This document shows positions 48,287 to 60,299 of a stretch of DNA of 64,000 nucleotides, in pieces. The notes beneath the pieces were generated by a model. The model was not told the origin of the DNA, made no database searches, and worked only from the letters and a program-made list of their open reading frames with translations. This DNA is from Artemia franciscana. Lineage: Eukaryota; Arthropoda; Branchiopoda; Anostraca; Artemiidae. The stretch spans positions 23,566,281-23,630,280 of the forward strand of contig NC_088867.1 of NCBI RefSeq assembly GCF_032884065.1, written 5' to 3'. The translations under genes were made by a program, and so were the position numbers. Position 1 is the first letter of the stretch. Each line of letters opens with the position of its first letter.

Positions 48287-48639
48287 CTGGAAAATGAAAA
48301 AAAAATTGTTGATACAGATATTCATAACTTTTAAGCACTAACTTAAAAGTTGTCAGCTTTGATTTTACTGCACACGTTCAAGTCTTGGTTACATTTGATG
48401 AATAGTGTTTGCAATTTTTCTTCCACCAGAAAATTTTGATTCCATTAGAATACTATAGGTCACACCTTAAAATCTTGTTTAACTATTATTTGAAAAGATG
48501 TATTTCTAATAGATACTGGATACTAATCATCCAGATAAAACTATTAGGGAAAAAAATGGCCTTTTGGGATTTTGTGAGTTCAAAGCACGAGGACAGTTTG
48601 AAACATTAATGTTACGAACACTAAGTTACTTGAATTAGT

Positions 48640-49430
48640 AATAAATATAGCGAAGAAGGCATCAGGAAAATTCATTGAACAAATAGCTTTAGCTAGGTAG
48701 TATTATTAGTAAGGATGGTGCAGAAAACGTAAAAAGCAAAGAAGTCGAAACACATGATATTTTTGTCGCAGCTGACAAAAAGTTTGGAGGATTAGGAAGA
48801 TAAGCATCAGAACTAAGACTATGGAACTAGAACCCGCGGTAATGAAAATGTTCAGAAATAGTTCTGAAACGTGGGCCCTTTGAAAGGCTTAAGATAAACG
48901 ATAGTTTTAGTTGCTCGTTTGAGGGACCATATATTAAACAAAAAATGTGGTTTGATCCTACTTTCTAGGGCTATAATGAGAGAAATATAAGACGTTTAGG
49001 TCATATTTTACCCTGTGATAGCATAGTAGATTGATGCTAAGTCTGATAAATACCTGGTCAATTGATCGATCCCCGCTGCAACAATATTGGGTGACATGCT
49101 GGCTACTTGTCCCGTTGAAAAGATCTGCCTACTGAAACGTCAACGTGACGCCATTAATGGCACTGAAGGATCCTTATCGCTTTTATTTAGGTCAAGTTTT
49201 ACTTATAAAGGATGATAGACTGCCGAAAGTCGTGCTTTCTGCTAATCCAGGTGGGGCTTAACAAAAAGGACATTGTCGAGTGGGCTAAGAAGAGGTCATC
49301 AGAAGATTTAAAAGAACTAGCAACTTTATGGGAGGAAGTAAAGAGTGGCGTTTTGAAGAAGGTGAGGTAGAAAAAGAGCGTGTTCAGCTGTCTAAGCTTC
49401 ACGAGACCTTGTGCTGCTATGAATTAGAAA
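48640..49430 (+). mobile_element. Decayed LINE fragment (YADD-type family)
   Basis: Nucleotide-level likeness to 52,640-53,190: GTAGTATTATTAGTAAGGATG, AAAAAGTTTGGAGGATTAGG, AAAATGTGGTTTGATCCTAC, TTTCTAGGGCTATAATGAGAG and GGATGATAGACTGCCGAAAG occur in the same order. About 170 bases of unrelated sequence (49,020-49,195) are inserted. No usable frame remains. Lies in intron 1 of the rhodanese gene, antisense. Confidence 0.65.
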
Positions 49431-51824
49431 GATTTTTTCACTTGTAGACACCTGAAGACTCACAAAGCCTCAAAATGAGTTTTAAATTTTGAAGTTAGAA
49501 ACATTCTTACTGAATATTGGAGCTGGTTATACCATAAAAGTACAGAAAGAAAAACTGTTCGCTTGCACAGTCGTAAAAGTGGTTGAATCAAGTATATTCC
49601 AGATGTAGCGACATTAAAATTGGGCAAGACCAACTATTGTTAATGAAACTTCAATTCATCGTATCTAACATTTATACAAAATAGAAACAAAATAGAACGA
49701 TCCCTCATTATACAGAATCACTGTATAACCTGACACTGCCCCCGATTTTATTATTTGACGATGATAGTATTTTCACTTCATTAAAGGGGAAAAAGGACGA
49801 CTTAATGGAACATGCAGTAGGTGGTACAAGGGCTGATATTGGCATTTCATCCTTTGTACATTGAAGGTGTTAAATATTCCAAAGCAAGGAACTCAGCATT
49901 ATTCTTAAGAAATAAACGAAGATACGCTACTCAGCAAAAGCGTCATACAAACTCGATTAACCTTGAGTCATACACAGTTAAAACCCCGTCTTCATAGTTT
50001 TAAGGGTACTAAACAGTCATTCAGTAGTTGCAGATTAGCAACTGCTGATATTTCTCCTTCTGTACCTGGCAGGAGTTGAATATACTAAAACCAATCGTCA
50101 AAACAATGTATTTAAGTACAAAGGGGATATTCCTTTTAGCGTGTTTTGTTTAGATGATTATCTTTGGTATTAAGGAAAAAAGGAAGATAGACTACTCAGC
50201 AAAGGTGTCATCGAAAACCCGCTTAACCTTGAGTCCCACAGTATTGGCAGATACCATATCTGCTCTACTTAATTAAAGCTCCCTGCTAAGATCGGTTTCA
50301 AACTGGACATCTGGTAGATGATAATGTGAAGCTAATTGGTTATTTAGTGCTAGTTTTCCTAGCTTGTGTTTTTCTAGCGGCTATTATCAAACAGCATGGA
50401 CAAAATTAAAGGATCCCCATATGATTCTACCATAACATATATTTAACGCTTTTGACTTGGTCCTTCGCCCACAAGCTATATTGGGTTCCCTAAAGTGCAG
50501 GACAAGCCTACTCATCTACATCCTTCCAGAGCATTGGTAGCATAAGTATTTATTTGGGTATGAGTGAACAGTGTCTGGAGTCTTTTGAGGAGTGTTAGAA
50601 TTTTAAAAAGTCTTTTGAAATTTACAAAAAATGGATAATGTTACTGCAAGATTTAGAATTCGATCCGATTCAGTGGTTGATTTTTTACTAAATTACCTTT
50701 TGCTAGTGTGACTTGTCTTGAGTTTTGATATTCGTTTTTGTGAAAATGTATTGGCAATTGTATGCGTCTCCTGTTGTAAGTCTTCTGTTTGCATTCTGTA
50801 TAGAGGATTTAAATAGGCTAATATTATTGAAGCTGAGAGCTTATAAATGAAATAAGGACAACTGGGAAAAATACTCAACTTATCCTCTCTTGCATAAAGT
50901 CCCGCCTAAGACATAGCCTGTCAAATGAAACACAACGAAGCAGAAAGTTTTACAATCCTGTTGTGGCTCTTCTGAAGCCTTTATGTCAGCTCATCCTTTT
51001 TTTTACAGAAGTTTCCTATTTTATACATAAACAGGGAGAATTGACACATTACATGAGAAATATGCGAAATTTCAAAGACAATCCTAAAATACCATGCTTT
51101 GGGAGGGGGAATGGAGGGCACACATGGTCAAATGTGTATATAGTCAGGGGTGAATCCTTAGGGCAAAGGGGCATGTGGCCCCTTCCCCTGAAGGTTGAAA
51201 ATTGCAGTAACGGAAGGAACAGAGAAGCAAGACATCTTGATGGGGAACCCAATTTTTTTGCTTCCCCCTTCCCGCTGACGACAGGCATAACTTATGTATC
51301 TTATCCTATACATGCTTCAAATATAACCATATTGGTATCAAAATGGAAATCTTTGAGGAAATGAACTTACAAAAATAAATCAATACACAAATTTTTTCAC
51401 TCACTTGGAGGATAAATCTATGGAGCAGGGCAGGAAAAGTACTATAAATAACCTTAAAAAGGTTGTGTTGTAATCAATTGTAATGAACAATGATTAAAAA
51501 TGATTTCAAATGCTACACTATAAGTTTTCCGTCATACTCCAAAATTTAGGATTTTATAAAATCACTAATTATTATCTACTTCTAGTCGTGTCAGCGTTTT
51601 GACTTGTATATGTCCGTTGTTTAGTATACTAGCCTGAATAATCAGGTGTGGTAGCTTATCTTTTTTTCATTATTAAGCTGAGCACCATATTTTTATGGTA
51701 TTTTCACTTTATAAAACTATATTTTCCTAGAGTTTATGAAAATCAGCTCTCAACTTCTAATAGTTTCGCAGTTGATATAAACCATTTAACTATTATAAAG
51801 AAAAGAAATTACTAAGGCACTCAC
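49431..51824. other. Intron sequence with a weak direct repeat
   Basis: Intron 1 of the rhodanese gene. GCTACTCAGCAAAAGCGTCAT near 49,927 and ACTACTCAGCAAAGGTGTCAT near 50,189, each followed by TTAACCTTGAGTC, are decayed direct copies about 260 bases apart. Nothing else recognised. Confidence 0.4.
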
Positions 51825-51978
51825 ATTTTCCTAGAGCATTATTCCAATTTGAATTATAGGTGGCGTTGATGTAGCTTCTCTCTTGCATTCTCAGATGTAC
51901 CGTCTTTTCTGTATAAATGAGTCCTCTACTAGATATTAAGCATCGCAGCATGGTTGTTCTTAATCTGTTTGAACTCAT
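51825..51978 (-). CDS. Single-domain rhodanese, exon 1 (start and leader)
   Basis: Encodes residues 1-51 plus one base, starting MSSNRLRTTMLRCLISSRG and ending NNALGK before a strong donor GTGAGT. The ATG at 51978 has the context TTAAAATGA; a second in-frame ATG at 51951 (MLRCLISSRG) is an alternative start giving 179 instead of 188 residues. The leader is rich in Arg, Ser and Leu with very few acids, typical of a mitochondrial presequence. It was chosen because the donor is strong, the phase (one base) is exactly what exon 2 needs, and it is on the right strand at a sensible distance. The frame is open further upstream, so the true start is not certain. Confidence 0.65.
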
Positions 51979-52379
51979 TTTAATAATAAGTAAAAAGATA
52001 GTCGAAAAGCCGATCTGTCGACAAAATAGCACTTGATACTCTATCCAACTTGTGAATAGATGGCGGGGAAGTATGCAGCTTTTCACAAATTCCTGGTTTA
52101 AGAGGAATATCCGTTACAAGTTGTGTTTTAGCTTGCAAACATGCTTATTTAGAAAATCAGTGAAAATTGAAGCTCGCTAATAAAACAGTCTAGTATAAAA
52201 ACTGCCCGGAATACCAAACTGAAACAGTAAATTATCTAAAGATTAGCCACTCTCCCATTGCTATTACCATCTTAAGTCAATAGATTCTAATTTGTAAAGC
52301 TGTTTGAATTGCGATTCTGACAGTTTTCACAAAATTTATTCATTACATAAGTTTATTAATATTATGTAAAAAAAAAATT

Positions 52380-53240
52380 TTGCTCAAACTTTCATCTACG
52401 ATGCTGGACTCTCCTGGACTTAGATTATGCTTATGATTCAATCAACATCCTAGATGAAAGTGTGAGCAAAATGAATGAGCTTTTAGTGGTTTTTTGAGTT
52501 ATGGGTGCTAGAATAGGCTTGAGAATTAATGTTAAGAAGACTAAGTCGCTAAGGCTAGGAATAAGTGAAGATGAATAGGGGACGTTGAGTAACGAAATAA
52601 TTGATCATGTGGACAGCTTCACTTACCTTGGTAGTATTATTAGTAACGACGGTGGGAGCAGCTAAGATGTTAAAAGTAGAATGGCCAAGGCTCAGGGTTT
52701 TTTTTTTTCACAGTTAAAAAAAGTTTGGAAGAATAGGAAGATAAGTCTGCAAACCAAGATTAGAATATTGGAACCTACAGTGTTGACAGTGGTCAAATAC
52801 GGCTCTAAAGCATGGGCGCTCCGCAAAGCAGATGAAGATTTGCTAGATATATTCAAGAGAACCTGCCTATGGATTGTTCTGGGCACCCGGCTGACTGACC
52901 GTGTTGCAAACAGTAGGCTGTACGAAAAATGTGGTTCGTTCCCGCTTTCTAGGGCTATAATGAGAGAAAGTTTGAGATTGCTAGGGTGATGTTCTGCGGA
53001 TAAAGGATGACAGATTGCCGAAGATTGTCCTTTTCGGCCAACCGTCTAGGGCTAAATGGAAAGCAGGTCGTCCTCGTTTGGGATGGGAGAATGATATAAA
53101 GAAAGATTTAAAGGAAATGGGAATTTCTCGGAAGGATTTAAAAAGGGAGGCTTTGGATAGATTGGGATAGAAGAGGAGCATGCGTAGCTATGTTGGCTTC
53201 AGGTGGCGTCGAACTCCGGTGAGTTGTTAGTAGTAGTAAC
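52380..53240 (+). mobile_element. LINE fragment (segment S, copy 2)
   Basis: Parallel to 36,710-37,450: LDESVSKMNELL-type text, the shared stop in TTTTTTGAGTT, then VWKNRKISLQTKIRILEPT, VVKYGSKAWALRKADEDLLDIF, LTDRVANSRLYEKCG and RLPKIVLFGQPSRAKWK. It keeps TTCACTTACCTTGGTAGTATT (52,619) that copy 1 lost. The YADD codons read YAYD-like (TATGCTTATGAT). Bases 52,379-52,405 are an inverted copy of 52,449-52,475, forming a hairpin at the left breakpoint. Confidence 0.8.
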
Positions 53241-53815
53241 AATAGTGGTAATTTTTTATTTAAGTTCGCAATGGAGCAATTCTTTTTTTTAATAATTTGC
53301 TTTTTCACTAAATATTAATAATATATGATTGCTATGTGTGCTTATGAGCCACCTTCATTTTCAAGTGATATTTCATGGATATTTTCCTTTATTTTTCTTT
53401 AGTATTAGTTTTATATAGGTAAAGATGCCTTTTTATTTCATTTCCTCATCCATCAACGCCAAATCTTAACCTTCAAAGTAAGCACTGAGTATAGTGGCAT
53501 TTCAGGAATATGTCAACTGCACTGATCTACTTGAATGTTGGGCCAATGCTCTTTATTAATCACTGCTTGAGAATTTTGCCACAAACATTTTCACATTGTA
53601 GAGAAATTTTAAATGAATTAAAAAAATTAAAAAAATGGGAATCGCTAGGGTTGCTAAAAAGTAGATCATCTTCCAATGAGATCAGATGAGCTGAATGCAA
53701 GATAGATCTCAAGCTACCATTTATACATACCTTCTTTTAGAAGACAAATCGACTAGGTTCATAAAATATGTAATCGAGTAAATTGAAAAAAGGGTATGTA
53801 TATTTAATCTAGCCG
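53241..53815. repeat. Segment S copy 2, non-coding part
   Basis: Matches 37,460-38,035 with substitutions and small indels (for example TAGATCATCTTCCAATGAGA and ACCATTTATACATACCTTC). It stops where the family C copy begins. Confidence 0.8.
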
Positions 53816-55285
53816 TAAAACGGAATTTTAATACCAATAGTTACATCAAAAGTATCGTATTTTTGTGCTGATTTTAAATATATAAAGTTTCATCAAGTTT
53901 AGTCTTACCCATTAAAAGTTACGAGCCTGAGAAAATTTGCCTTATTTTAGAAAATAGGGGGAAACACCCCCTACAAGTCATAGAATCTTAACGAAAATCA
54001 CACCACCAGATTCAGCGTATCAGAGAACCCTATTGTAGAAGTTTCAAGCTCCTATCTACAAAAAATGTGGAATTTTATATTTTTTGCCAGAAGACAGATC
54101 ACGGATGCGTGTTTATTTTTTTTTTTTTTGTGTGTTTTTTTATTCCCAGGGGTGATTGTATCGATCAGGTGATCCTAAAATGTTGCGAGAGAGCTCATTC
54201 TAACGGAAATGATAAGTTTTAGTGCCCTTTATAAGTGACCAAAAAAATTTGAGGGAACCTAGGCCGCCTCCCACGCTCATTTTTTCCCAAAGTCACCGGA
54301 TCAAAATTCTGAGATAGCCATTTTGTTCAGCATAGTCGAAAAACCTAATAATTAAGTCTTTCGGGACGAATTAATCCCCCACAGTCCCCTCGGGAGGGGC
54401 TGCAAGGTACAAACTTTGATCTTTGTTTACATATAGTAAGGGTTATTGGGAAGTGTACATACGTTTTTAGGGGAAATTTTTTGTGTTGAAGGAGGGGAGG
54501 CGGGTCGGGGGGGGGGGGGGTTCAGGGAGAATCGTTCCTTGGAGAAATTTATCATGAGAGAAGAGAATTCCCATGAAGGGGCTGCAGGGTTTTCTAGCAT
54601 TATTAAAAAAATAATGAGAAAAAAAAATTCAGCTGGAAGTAAGGAGCAGCATTAAAATCTAAGAAGAACAGAAATTATTACTTAAATAAGGGGGTTCATC
54701 TCCTCCACAATACCTTGCTTTTTACGCTAAAGTATTTTTAGTAATTTCAGCTATTTATTCTACGGCCTATGTGATTCAGGGGTCACTCTTAAATTATTGG
54801 GGCAAAATTCAAGCTTTAGTGCAAAGAGCGAGGTATTGATGAGGGGGCGAACTCCCTCAAATACGTAACAAAAATATACAAATATAGAATTTCATTACCT
54901 AAGTTAATTCGTAAGTTACGTATATTTATTACTAATAAAAACGTTCGTTAAAAAAAATAAAAAAGTTGTAGTTGCCTTTTTATGTAACCAGAAATTTAGG
55001 GCAACTAGGTCTCCTCCCCCACCCCCTTTTTTTTATCAAAATCGTTCGATCAAAACTATGAGAAAGTCATTTATCCGAAAAAAAATTCATATGCAAATTT
55101 TGTTTCAATTATTCCTGTCCGGTGAGCCAAAATTGAAACATGGATCAATTCGAAAACGTTCAAAAATTAAATATAAAAAACAAGTTTTTTTACTGTAAGT
55201 AAGGAGCGACATTAAAACTTAAAACGAACAGATTCCGTTTATGAAAGGGGTTGCCCCCTCCTCAACGCCTCTCTCTTTACGCTAA
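53816..55285 (-). mobile_element. Family A/C element, copy 5 (split, end-truncated)
   Basis: The terminal hairpin is missing; the element starts inside the body (AAACGGAATTTTAATACC) and runs to the left arm of its foldback at 55,165-55,285. The right arm is found at 57,165-57,325, after the family B element that was inserted in the loop. Confidence 0.75.
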
Positions 55286-57160
55286 AGTTTTTTATGGCAC
55301 TTGGTATCTACCAAGTGACATACAGGGATCGCAAATTCTGTCGGTCGGTCTGTCTGTCTGTCTGTCTGTCCCGGTTTGGCTACTTTAGACACTTCCAGGT
55401 AAGCTAGGCTGATGAAATTTGGCAGGCGTATCAGGAACCAGACTAGATTAAATTAGAAATTGTCTTTTCTCCGATTCGACCATCTGGGGGGAGGGAGGGT
55501 GTTTGACGGTTAAATCGAAAAAATTAGAAAAAATGGGGTATTTTAAACTTACGAACGGGTGATCGGATCTTAATGAAATTTGATTTCTGGAAGGATATCG
55601 TGTCTCAGAGCTCTTATTTTAAATCCCAACCGGAACCGGTGATATTGGGGGTAGTTGGGGGGGGGATCTAAAATATTGGAAAACCCTTAGAGTGGAGGGA
55701 TCAGGATGAAACTTGGTGGGAAGCATAACTGGAACGGATCCGCTCTCTTTGGGGGAGTTGGGGGGGATTTTTTGTTCTGAAAAAATTAGGAAAAATGAGG
55801 TATTTTCAACGTACAAAGGAGTGATCGGATCTTAATGAAATTTCATATTAAGAAGATCCTAGTAACTCAGATCTCTTATTTTAAATCCCGGCCGGATCCA
55901 GTGTCATTGGGGGGGGGGGAGTGGAAATCTTGGAAAACGCTTAAAGCGGAGATATTTGGATGAAACTTGGTGGGAAGAATGAGCACAAGTCCAAGATACG
56001 TGATTGACATAACCGGACCGGATCTTCTCTCTTTGGTGGAGTTGGGGAGGGGGGAGTAATACGAAAAAATTAGAAAAAATGAGGTATTTGTAACTTACGA
56101 ACCGGTGATCAGATCTTAATGAAATTTGATGCTTATAAGGATCTTGTGCTTTAGAGCTCTTATTTTGAATCCCAATCGGATTTGGTGACATTGGGGGAGT
56201 TGAAGGGGGAAACCGGAATTCTTGGAAAACGTGAAAGTTGAGGTATCTTTATCTTACGAATGGGTGCTCTAATCTTAATTAAACTTGATATATAGAAGGA
56301 TCTTATGTCTCAGATGCTCCATTTTCAATTTGATTCCGATCCGGGGACATAGGGGGTTGGAGGGGGGAAACCGGAAATCTTGGAAAACGCTTAGAGTGGA
56401 GCGATCGGGATGAAAATTGATGGGAAGAATAAGCATAAGTTATAGATACGTGATTGACATAATTGGAACGGATCTGATCTCCTTGGGGGAGCCGAGGGGT
56501 GTTAATTTTAAAAAATTTAGGTATTTTTAACTTAAGAATGGGTGACCAGATCTTAATGAAATTTGATATTTAGAAGGAACTCATGTCTCAGAGCTCATTT
56601 TTCAAGTCCCGACCGGATCTGCTGACATTGAGGGTAGTTGGAGGGGAAACCGGAACTCTTGTAAAACGCTTGGAGTGGAGAAATTGGGATGAAACTTGGT
56701 GGGTAGAATAAGCAAATGTCGTAGATACGTGATTGACGTAATCGTACTGGATCCGCTCTCTTTAGGGTAGTTGGGAGGTGGGGTTCAGTGCTTTGGCGAG
56801 TTTGGTGCTTCTGGACGTGCTAGGACGATTAAAATTGGTCGGCGTGTCAGTGAGCTGCACGAATTGACTTGATAAAGTCGTTTTCCCCGATTCGACCATT
56901 TGGGGGGGCTGAAGGGAGAGGAAAAATTAGAAAAAATGAGGTATTTATGACTTACGAGTGGGTGACCGGGTCTTACTGAAATTTTGATATTTAGAAGGAC
57001 CTCGTGACTCAGAGCTTTTTTTTAAATCCCAACCGGCATTAAGCCTCTGATTTTCTTTTTAAATCAATCTATTGATTGTTAGAATTTTGCTAGAGCTCAT
57101 AACATATGAGCTCTTGGCTCTTCCGGCATCGTCACAAGTTGCATATGAGCTCTAACCTCT
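55286..57160 (+). mobile_element. Family B array element, copy 3
   Basis: Starts ATGGCACTTGG with the hairpin CACTTGGTATCTACCAAGTG, then a GTCGGTCTGTCTGTCTG microsatellite (55,340-55,370) and about six array units (GAAATTTGAT-type strings at 55,577, 55,837, 56,121, 56,281, 56,560 and 56,979). Ends near CGTCACAAGTTGCATATGAGC. It is shorter and more diverged than copies 1 and 2. No protein is encoded. Confidence 0.75.
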
Positions 57161-57164
57161 TGTT

Positions 57165-57325
57165 ATTGCTTGAAAAAGTAGTGTCGTGAGAAAGAGTCAA
57201 ACTTAGCGTAAAGAGCCAGGTGTTGAGGAGGGGACAACCCCTTTCATATACGGAATAATGTTTTTCGTTTTAAGTTTTAATATCGCTCCTTACTTGCAGT
57301 TAAAAATATTGTTTTTTATATTTAA
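57165..57325 (-). repeat. Right foldback arm of family A/C copy 5
   Basis: TTAGCGTAAAGAGCCAGGTG, then the complement of the family core and the end TTTATATTTAAT. It completes the element interrupted by family B copy 3. Confidence 0.75.
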
Positions 57326-57329
57326 TTAA

Positions 57330-57625
57330 TTCCAGGACGGATTTAGTTGAATCGACTTCTAAAAGACTATAATATTCAGTAATAAATGTGTTGGCACAGA
57401 GAAGTGGTTTTTTGACCTATAGCCCAATATGTTGGTGGTAAAAGTTTTTTATAGTACTTGATATTGATATTTACTTTAGAAAAGCTTATATTAGTTAAAG
57501 ATATATCTGGTTCATTGAGGCATAAAATTAGGAGCTAATAAGAAAGTGGAGCTAATCAATTTGGCTTAATCAGAAAGACCTTACCAATAATGAGTTTATC
57601 AGCTATGTCAATTGAAAAAATTGTG
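57330..57625. repeat. Segment S copy 2, distal part (empty site)
   Basis: Matches 38,110-38,363 and, without interruption, 40,094-40,140. The uninterrupted string CAGAAAGACCTTACCAATAATG at 57,575-57,597 is the unoccupied version of the place where copy 1 carries the 1.73 kb A/C element. Confidence 0.8.
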
Positions 57626-57849
57626 AGGTTATTAAAATTATGTTAAAAAAAAATAACAGCCAGATTCAAACGCTGTTAAAAAAAAAATCGTAATAGTTAT
57701 AATTCAAATTTGGTGCTAAAAATTAATATTAAATATTATCCATTAAAGGTCTGAATTTTTTTTCAAATCTAGCTTCCGACTGTTAAATTCTGGCTCGTAA
57801 GATAATTTAATTTAAAAATTGTTGCAAAAATGAACCGAGAAGATAGATT

Positions 57850-58830
57850 ATTATTGCTACTACTAACAATTCACTGTATCGCCATGCCGCCTGGTCAAAT
57901 GCTCTGATCAGCTTATTTGCAGATTTACAAGAAAGAAGTGCTAGCTCTTATATTAGGAGGGATCCATGTGAATTTTCGGTTGACGTAGGTCGGTCGATCC
58001 TAAGTCCAACGCTAAATGATATTGTAAGATGAGCTTTAAATAAAAAAGACATAGAAGTACTGACGGCTTACCCCAGCAAATTGACATTATTACTTGATTT
58101 ATTGATTACTAATTGAAATTTACAATATCAGAAAAATAGTTGGATTCAAAAATTGTTAAAACCCAGCCTGGTATTTTTTTATGCTAAAACCAGACAACAT
58201 TTTCTACTAGTTGACAGGATTGATTTTTTGAATCTGAGCATTTTCAGTGAAGTTGGCTTTTGTTTTTAGTTTCCGAAAATCGTCCTGCAATTGATTTAAA
58301 AGTCGAGGTACAGGCTGTTCAGATCAACTCGGTGCCATGGATGTGTTGGACCACATTCTGTCACTGTCTTCGATTTTCTGTTTGAAGAGGAACGACATCC
58401 AGCCACAATTTGTCTCATTTATGTCTGTACTTATGGGATTCGCCCAGAGACTCCAGGTCTTTCTTTACTGTGGCACGCCGTGATTTAGTTCCCCATCTTT
58501 GCTGATTCCTCCGCTGGTATGGCGGGTTTTAATTCAAGGAACTGGCGGGTCAGTTACATGTTTGGATACCCCATAACGTGCGCAAGCCACCTGAGCCTTC
58601 TACTCTTGACGATTGTGGATAACGAATACTTATGCATGAAACGGTCGTTGTTTATCCTATGGCTAAGTTTGAGGCGACAAATGGCTCCTTGGCATTTCCG
58701 ATCAAAGATGTCAAGTGAGCGTTCTTCTGCCTTTATCAGTCAAGTTTCTCACCCATATAACAAAATGAAGCGGATATACGCCACATAGACTCGGATTTTG
58801 GTCTTCAGGCTTTTTTTATTTTAAATTTTT
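57850..58830 (-). mobile_element. LINE C-terminal fragment
   Basis: Read on the minus strand: TKIRVYVAYIRFILLYG, then RSLDIFDRKCQGAICRLK, SRRLRWLAHVMGYPN and AKMGN followed by stops; this is the segment after the RT palm in RTE/L1-like LINEs. Near 57,850-57,880 the minus strand reads GTGAATTGTTAGTAGTAGC, similar to the 3' ends of the LINEs at 37,440 and 53,220. Confidence 0.65.
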
Positions 58831-59740
58831 GATTTTAGTTTTATTGGTCGTATGTTGTTCTAAGTCTTTTTCTTTTCTATATTTATGTTTTTCTGAGGAC
58901 GGCCCTTGTACATAAGGCCGAAATATTCATTCAAATTAGAATTCCACTGTCTTACGAAAATAATTCCCTATTGTTCTTCTTTTTTTATGTTTGTGATGGA
59001 AAGGCAGTGGTCTAGGTCGCTATTTATACAGAATCCATTTAAAATATTCTTTTCCTAACCAATGGTAAAGATTAAGTCAGTTAAAAATGAACAAATAATT
59101 TTTTTTTAAATCCACAAAAGAAGTTTCTCGGTAAAAATAAGCGGAAATTTACGCAAATCTTGTTCTATGACCCTTTAGATAATTCAACACTTTCCTTATT
59201 TAGTCCTTTTAATTTTTTTGTTTTTTTCATCTTTATTCTTATGCAAAATAAAAAACGGTAAGCTTTTTTCTAGCATTTTTGAAAGTAGTCAAATCTCTCT
59301 TAGGAAGCAGTTTGAACCCTGGGCCTTTCAACGTCGGAAGTAGAATGAATAGACATGCAATACATTTAAATAAATTAGATATCAAATGAAACACTGGATA
59401 TAAAAAAAATAACATAAATTGAAATTCATCGTCCTGCATTTTTTGAGATGAATCATAAAATTTGAGTAAAAATAATAAAAGAAGTATATACAAGAAAAAA
59501 AAGTTAACCACACAGTTCAAACTGTCGTTGTTTCTACCGACTTTTACTCGTGCATTCTTAATTTGTGTGTATACATTTTCGATCAATATTCAAAGTTGTG
59601 TCCTACTCTATAATTTAAAATCCAACATTTATCTTCATTAGCCTCCCCAACCCCTTCCAACCAATGCCTCAAGTATGTTCACATTTAAGAAAGATACCCT
59701 GCTACATTTAATTTATCGTAAAAGGATATATCTTTTTTAG
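58831..59740. other. Intron sequence, nothing recognised
   Basis: 3' end of RPC8 intron 1. AT-rich with T-runs; no exon or repeat recognised. Confidence 0.4.
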
Positions 59741-59927
59741 GTTGTTCCAGAACTAGGTTTATGTGTGTCTATTGATCGCCTTTTGAAAGTTGGTGATAGG
59801 ATAGTGCCTCAGTCAGGTGATGGATCTTATGAAGTTGCGGTCACGTTTTCAGCTTATTTTTTCTGCCCTTTCATTGGAGAGATTATCGAGGGAAATATCT
59901 CAGGAATGACATCTGAATCAGTAAAAG
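59741..59927 (+). CDS. POLR3H: RNA polymerase III subunit RPC8 (POLR3H), second coding exon
   Basis: Encodes residues 38-99 plus one base: VVPELGLCVSIDRLL, SGDGSYEVAVTFSAYFF, CPFIGEIIEGNISG. This is the second half of the SHS2/Rpb7 N-terminal domain. GLC near the start, GDG in the middle and the PF.xEI..G.I.G string are those of RPC8; RPB7 has different residues in each place. The acceptor is TATCTTTTTTAG. Two donors are possible, GTAAAA after 59927 or GTAAAAG after 59920; the first keeps a conserved SxV and is preferred. The C-terminal OB-fold exons (about 100 more residues in relatives) are not visible and should lie to the right of the window. Confidence 0.85.
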
Positions 59928-60299
59928 GTAAAATTAAAACGATATTAAAAAAAAAATATCTTATGGATGCTAAGAGTGGAAGTGTCAGGGTGCAATTCTT
60001 TCCTGCAGAATTACAAAAAGATCTACGGTATGTGAAATACAAAATCTTCTAACGTTAGCCTATTAACGAAAACATCGACTCTTTTTGTTATGAGACCACA
60101 TATAAATTCATTTTAATTTCTTAAAAATAATGATAATAGTTTGCTTAAACCTACCATACAAATAAAATGCACCCCTTTGTAATCTAGATTCGTATAATCC
60201 CTTTTGAATTAATTTTACACTCCTTCATTTTTCCCTGACAAATAAAGTTTAATGTCCTATTTTGTAAGTCCTATTCTGTGCACTCAAATCCTTTTAATC

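Noticed and set aside
58519-58788. 89-codon + frame
   Set aside because: It is the complement of a LINE C-terminal segment read on the minus strand.
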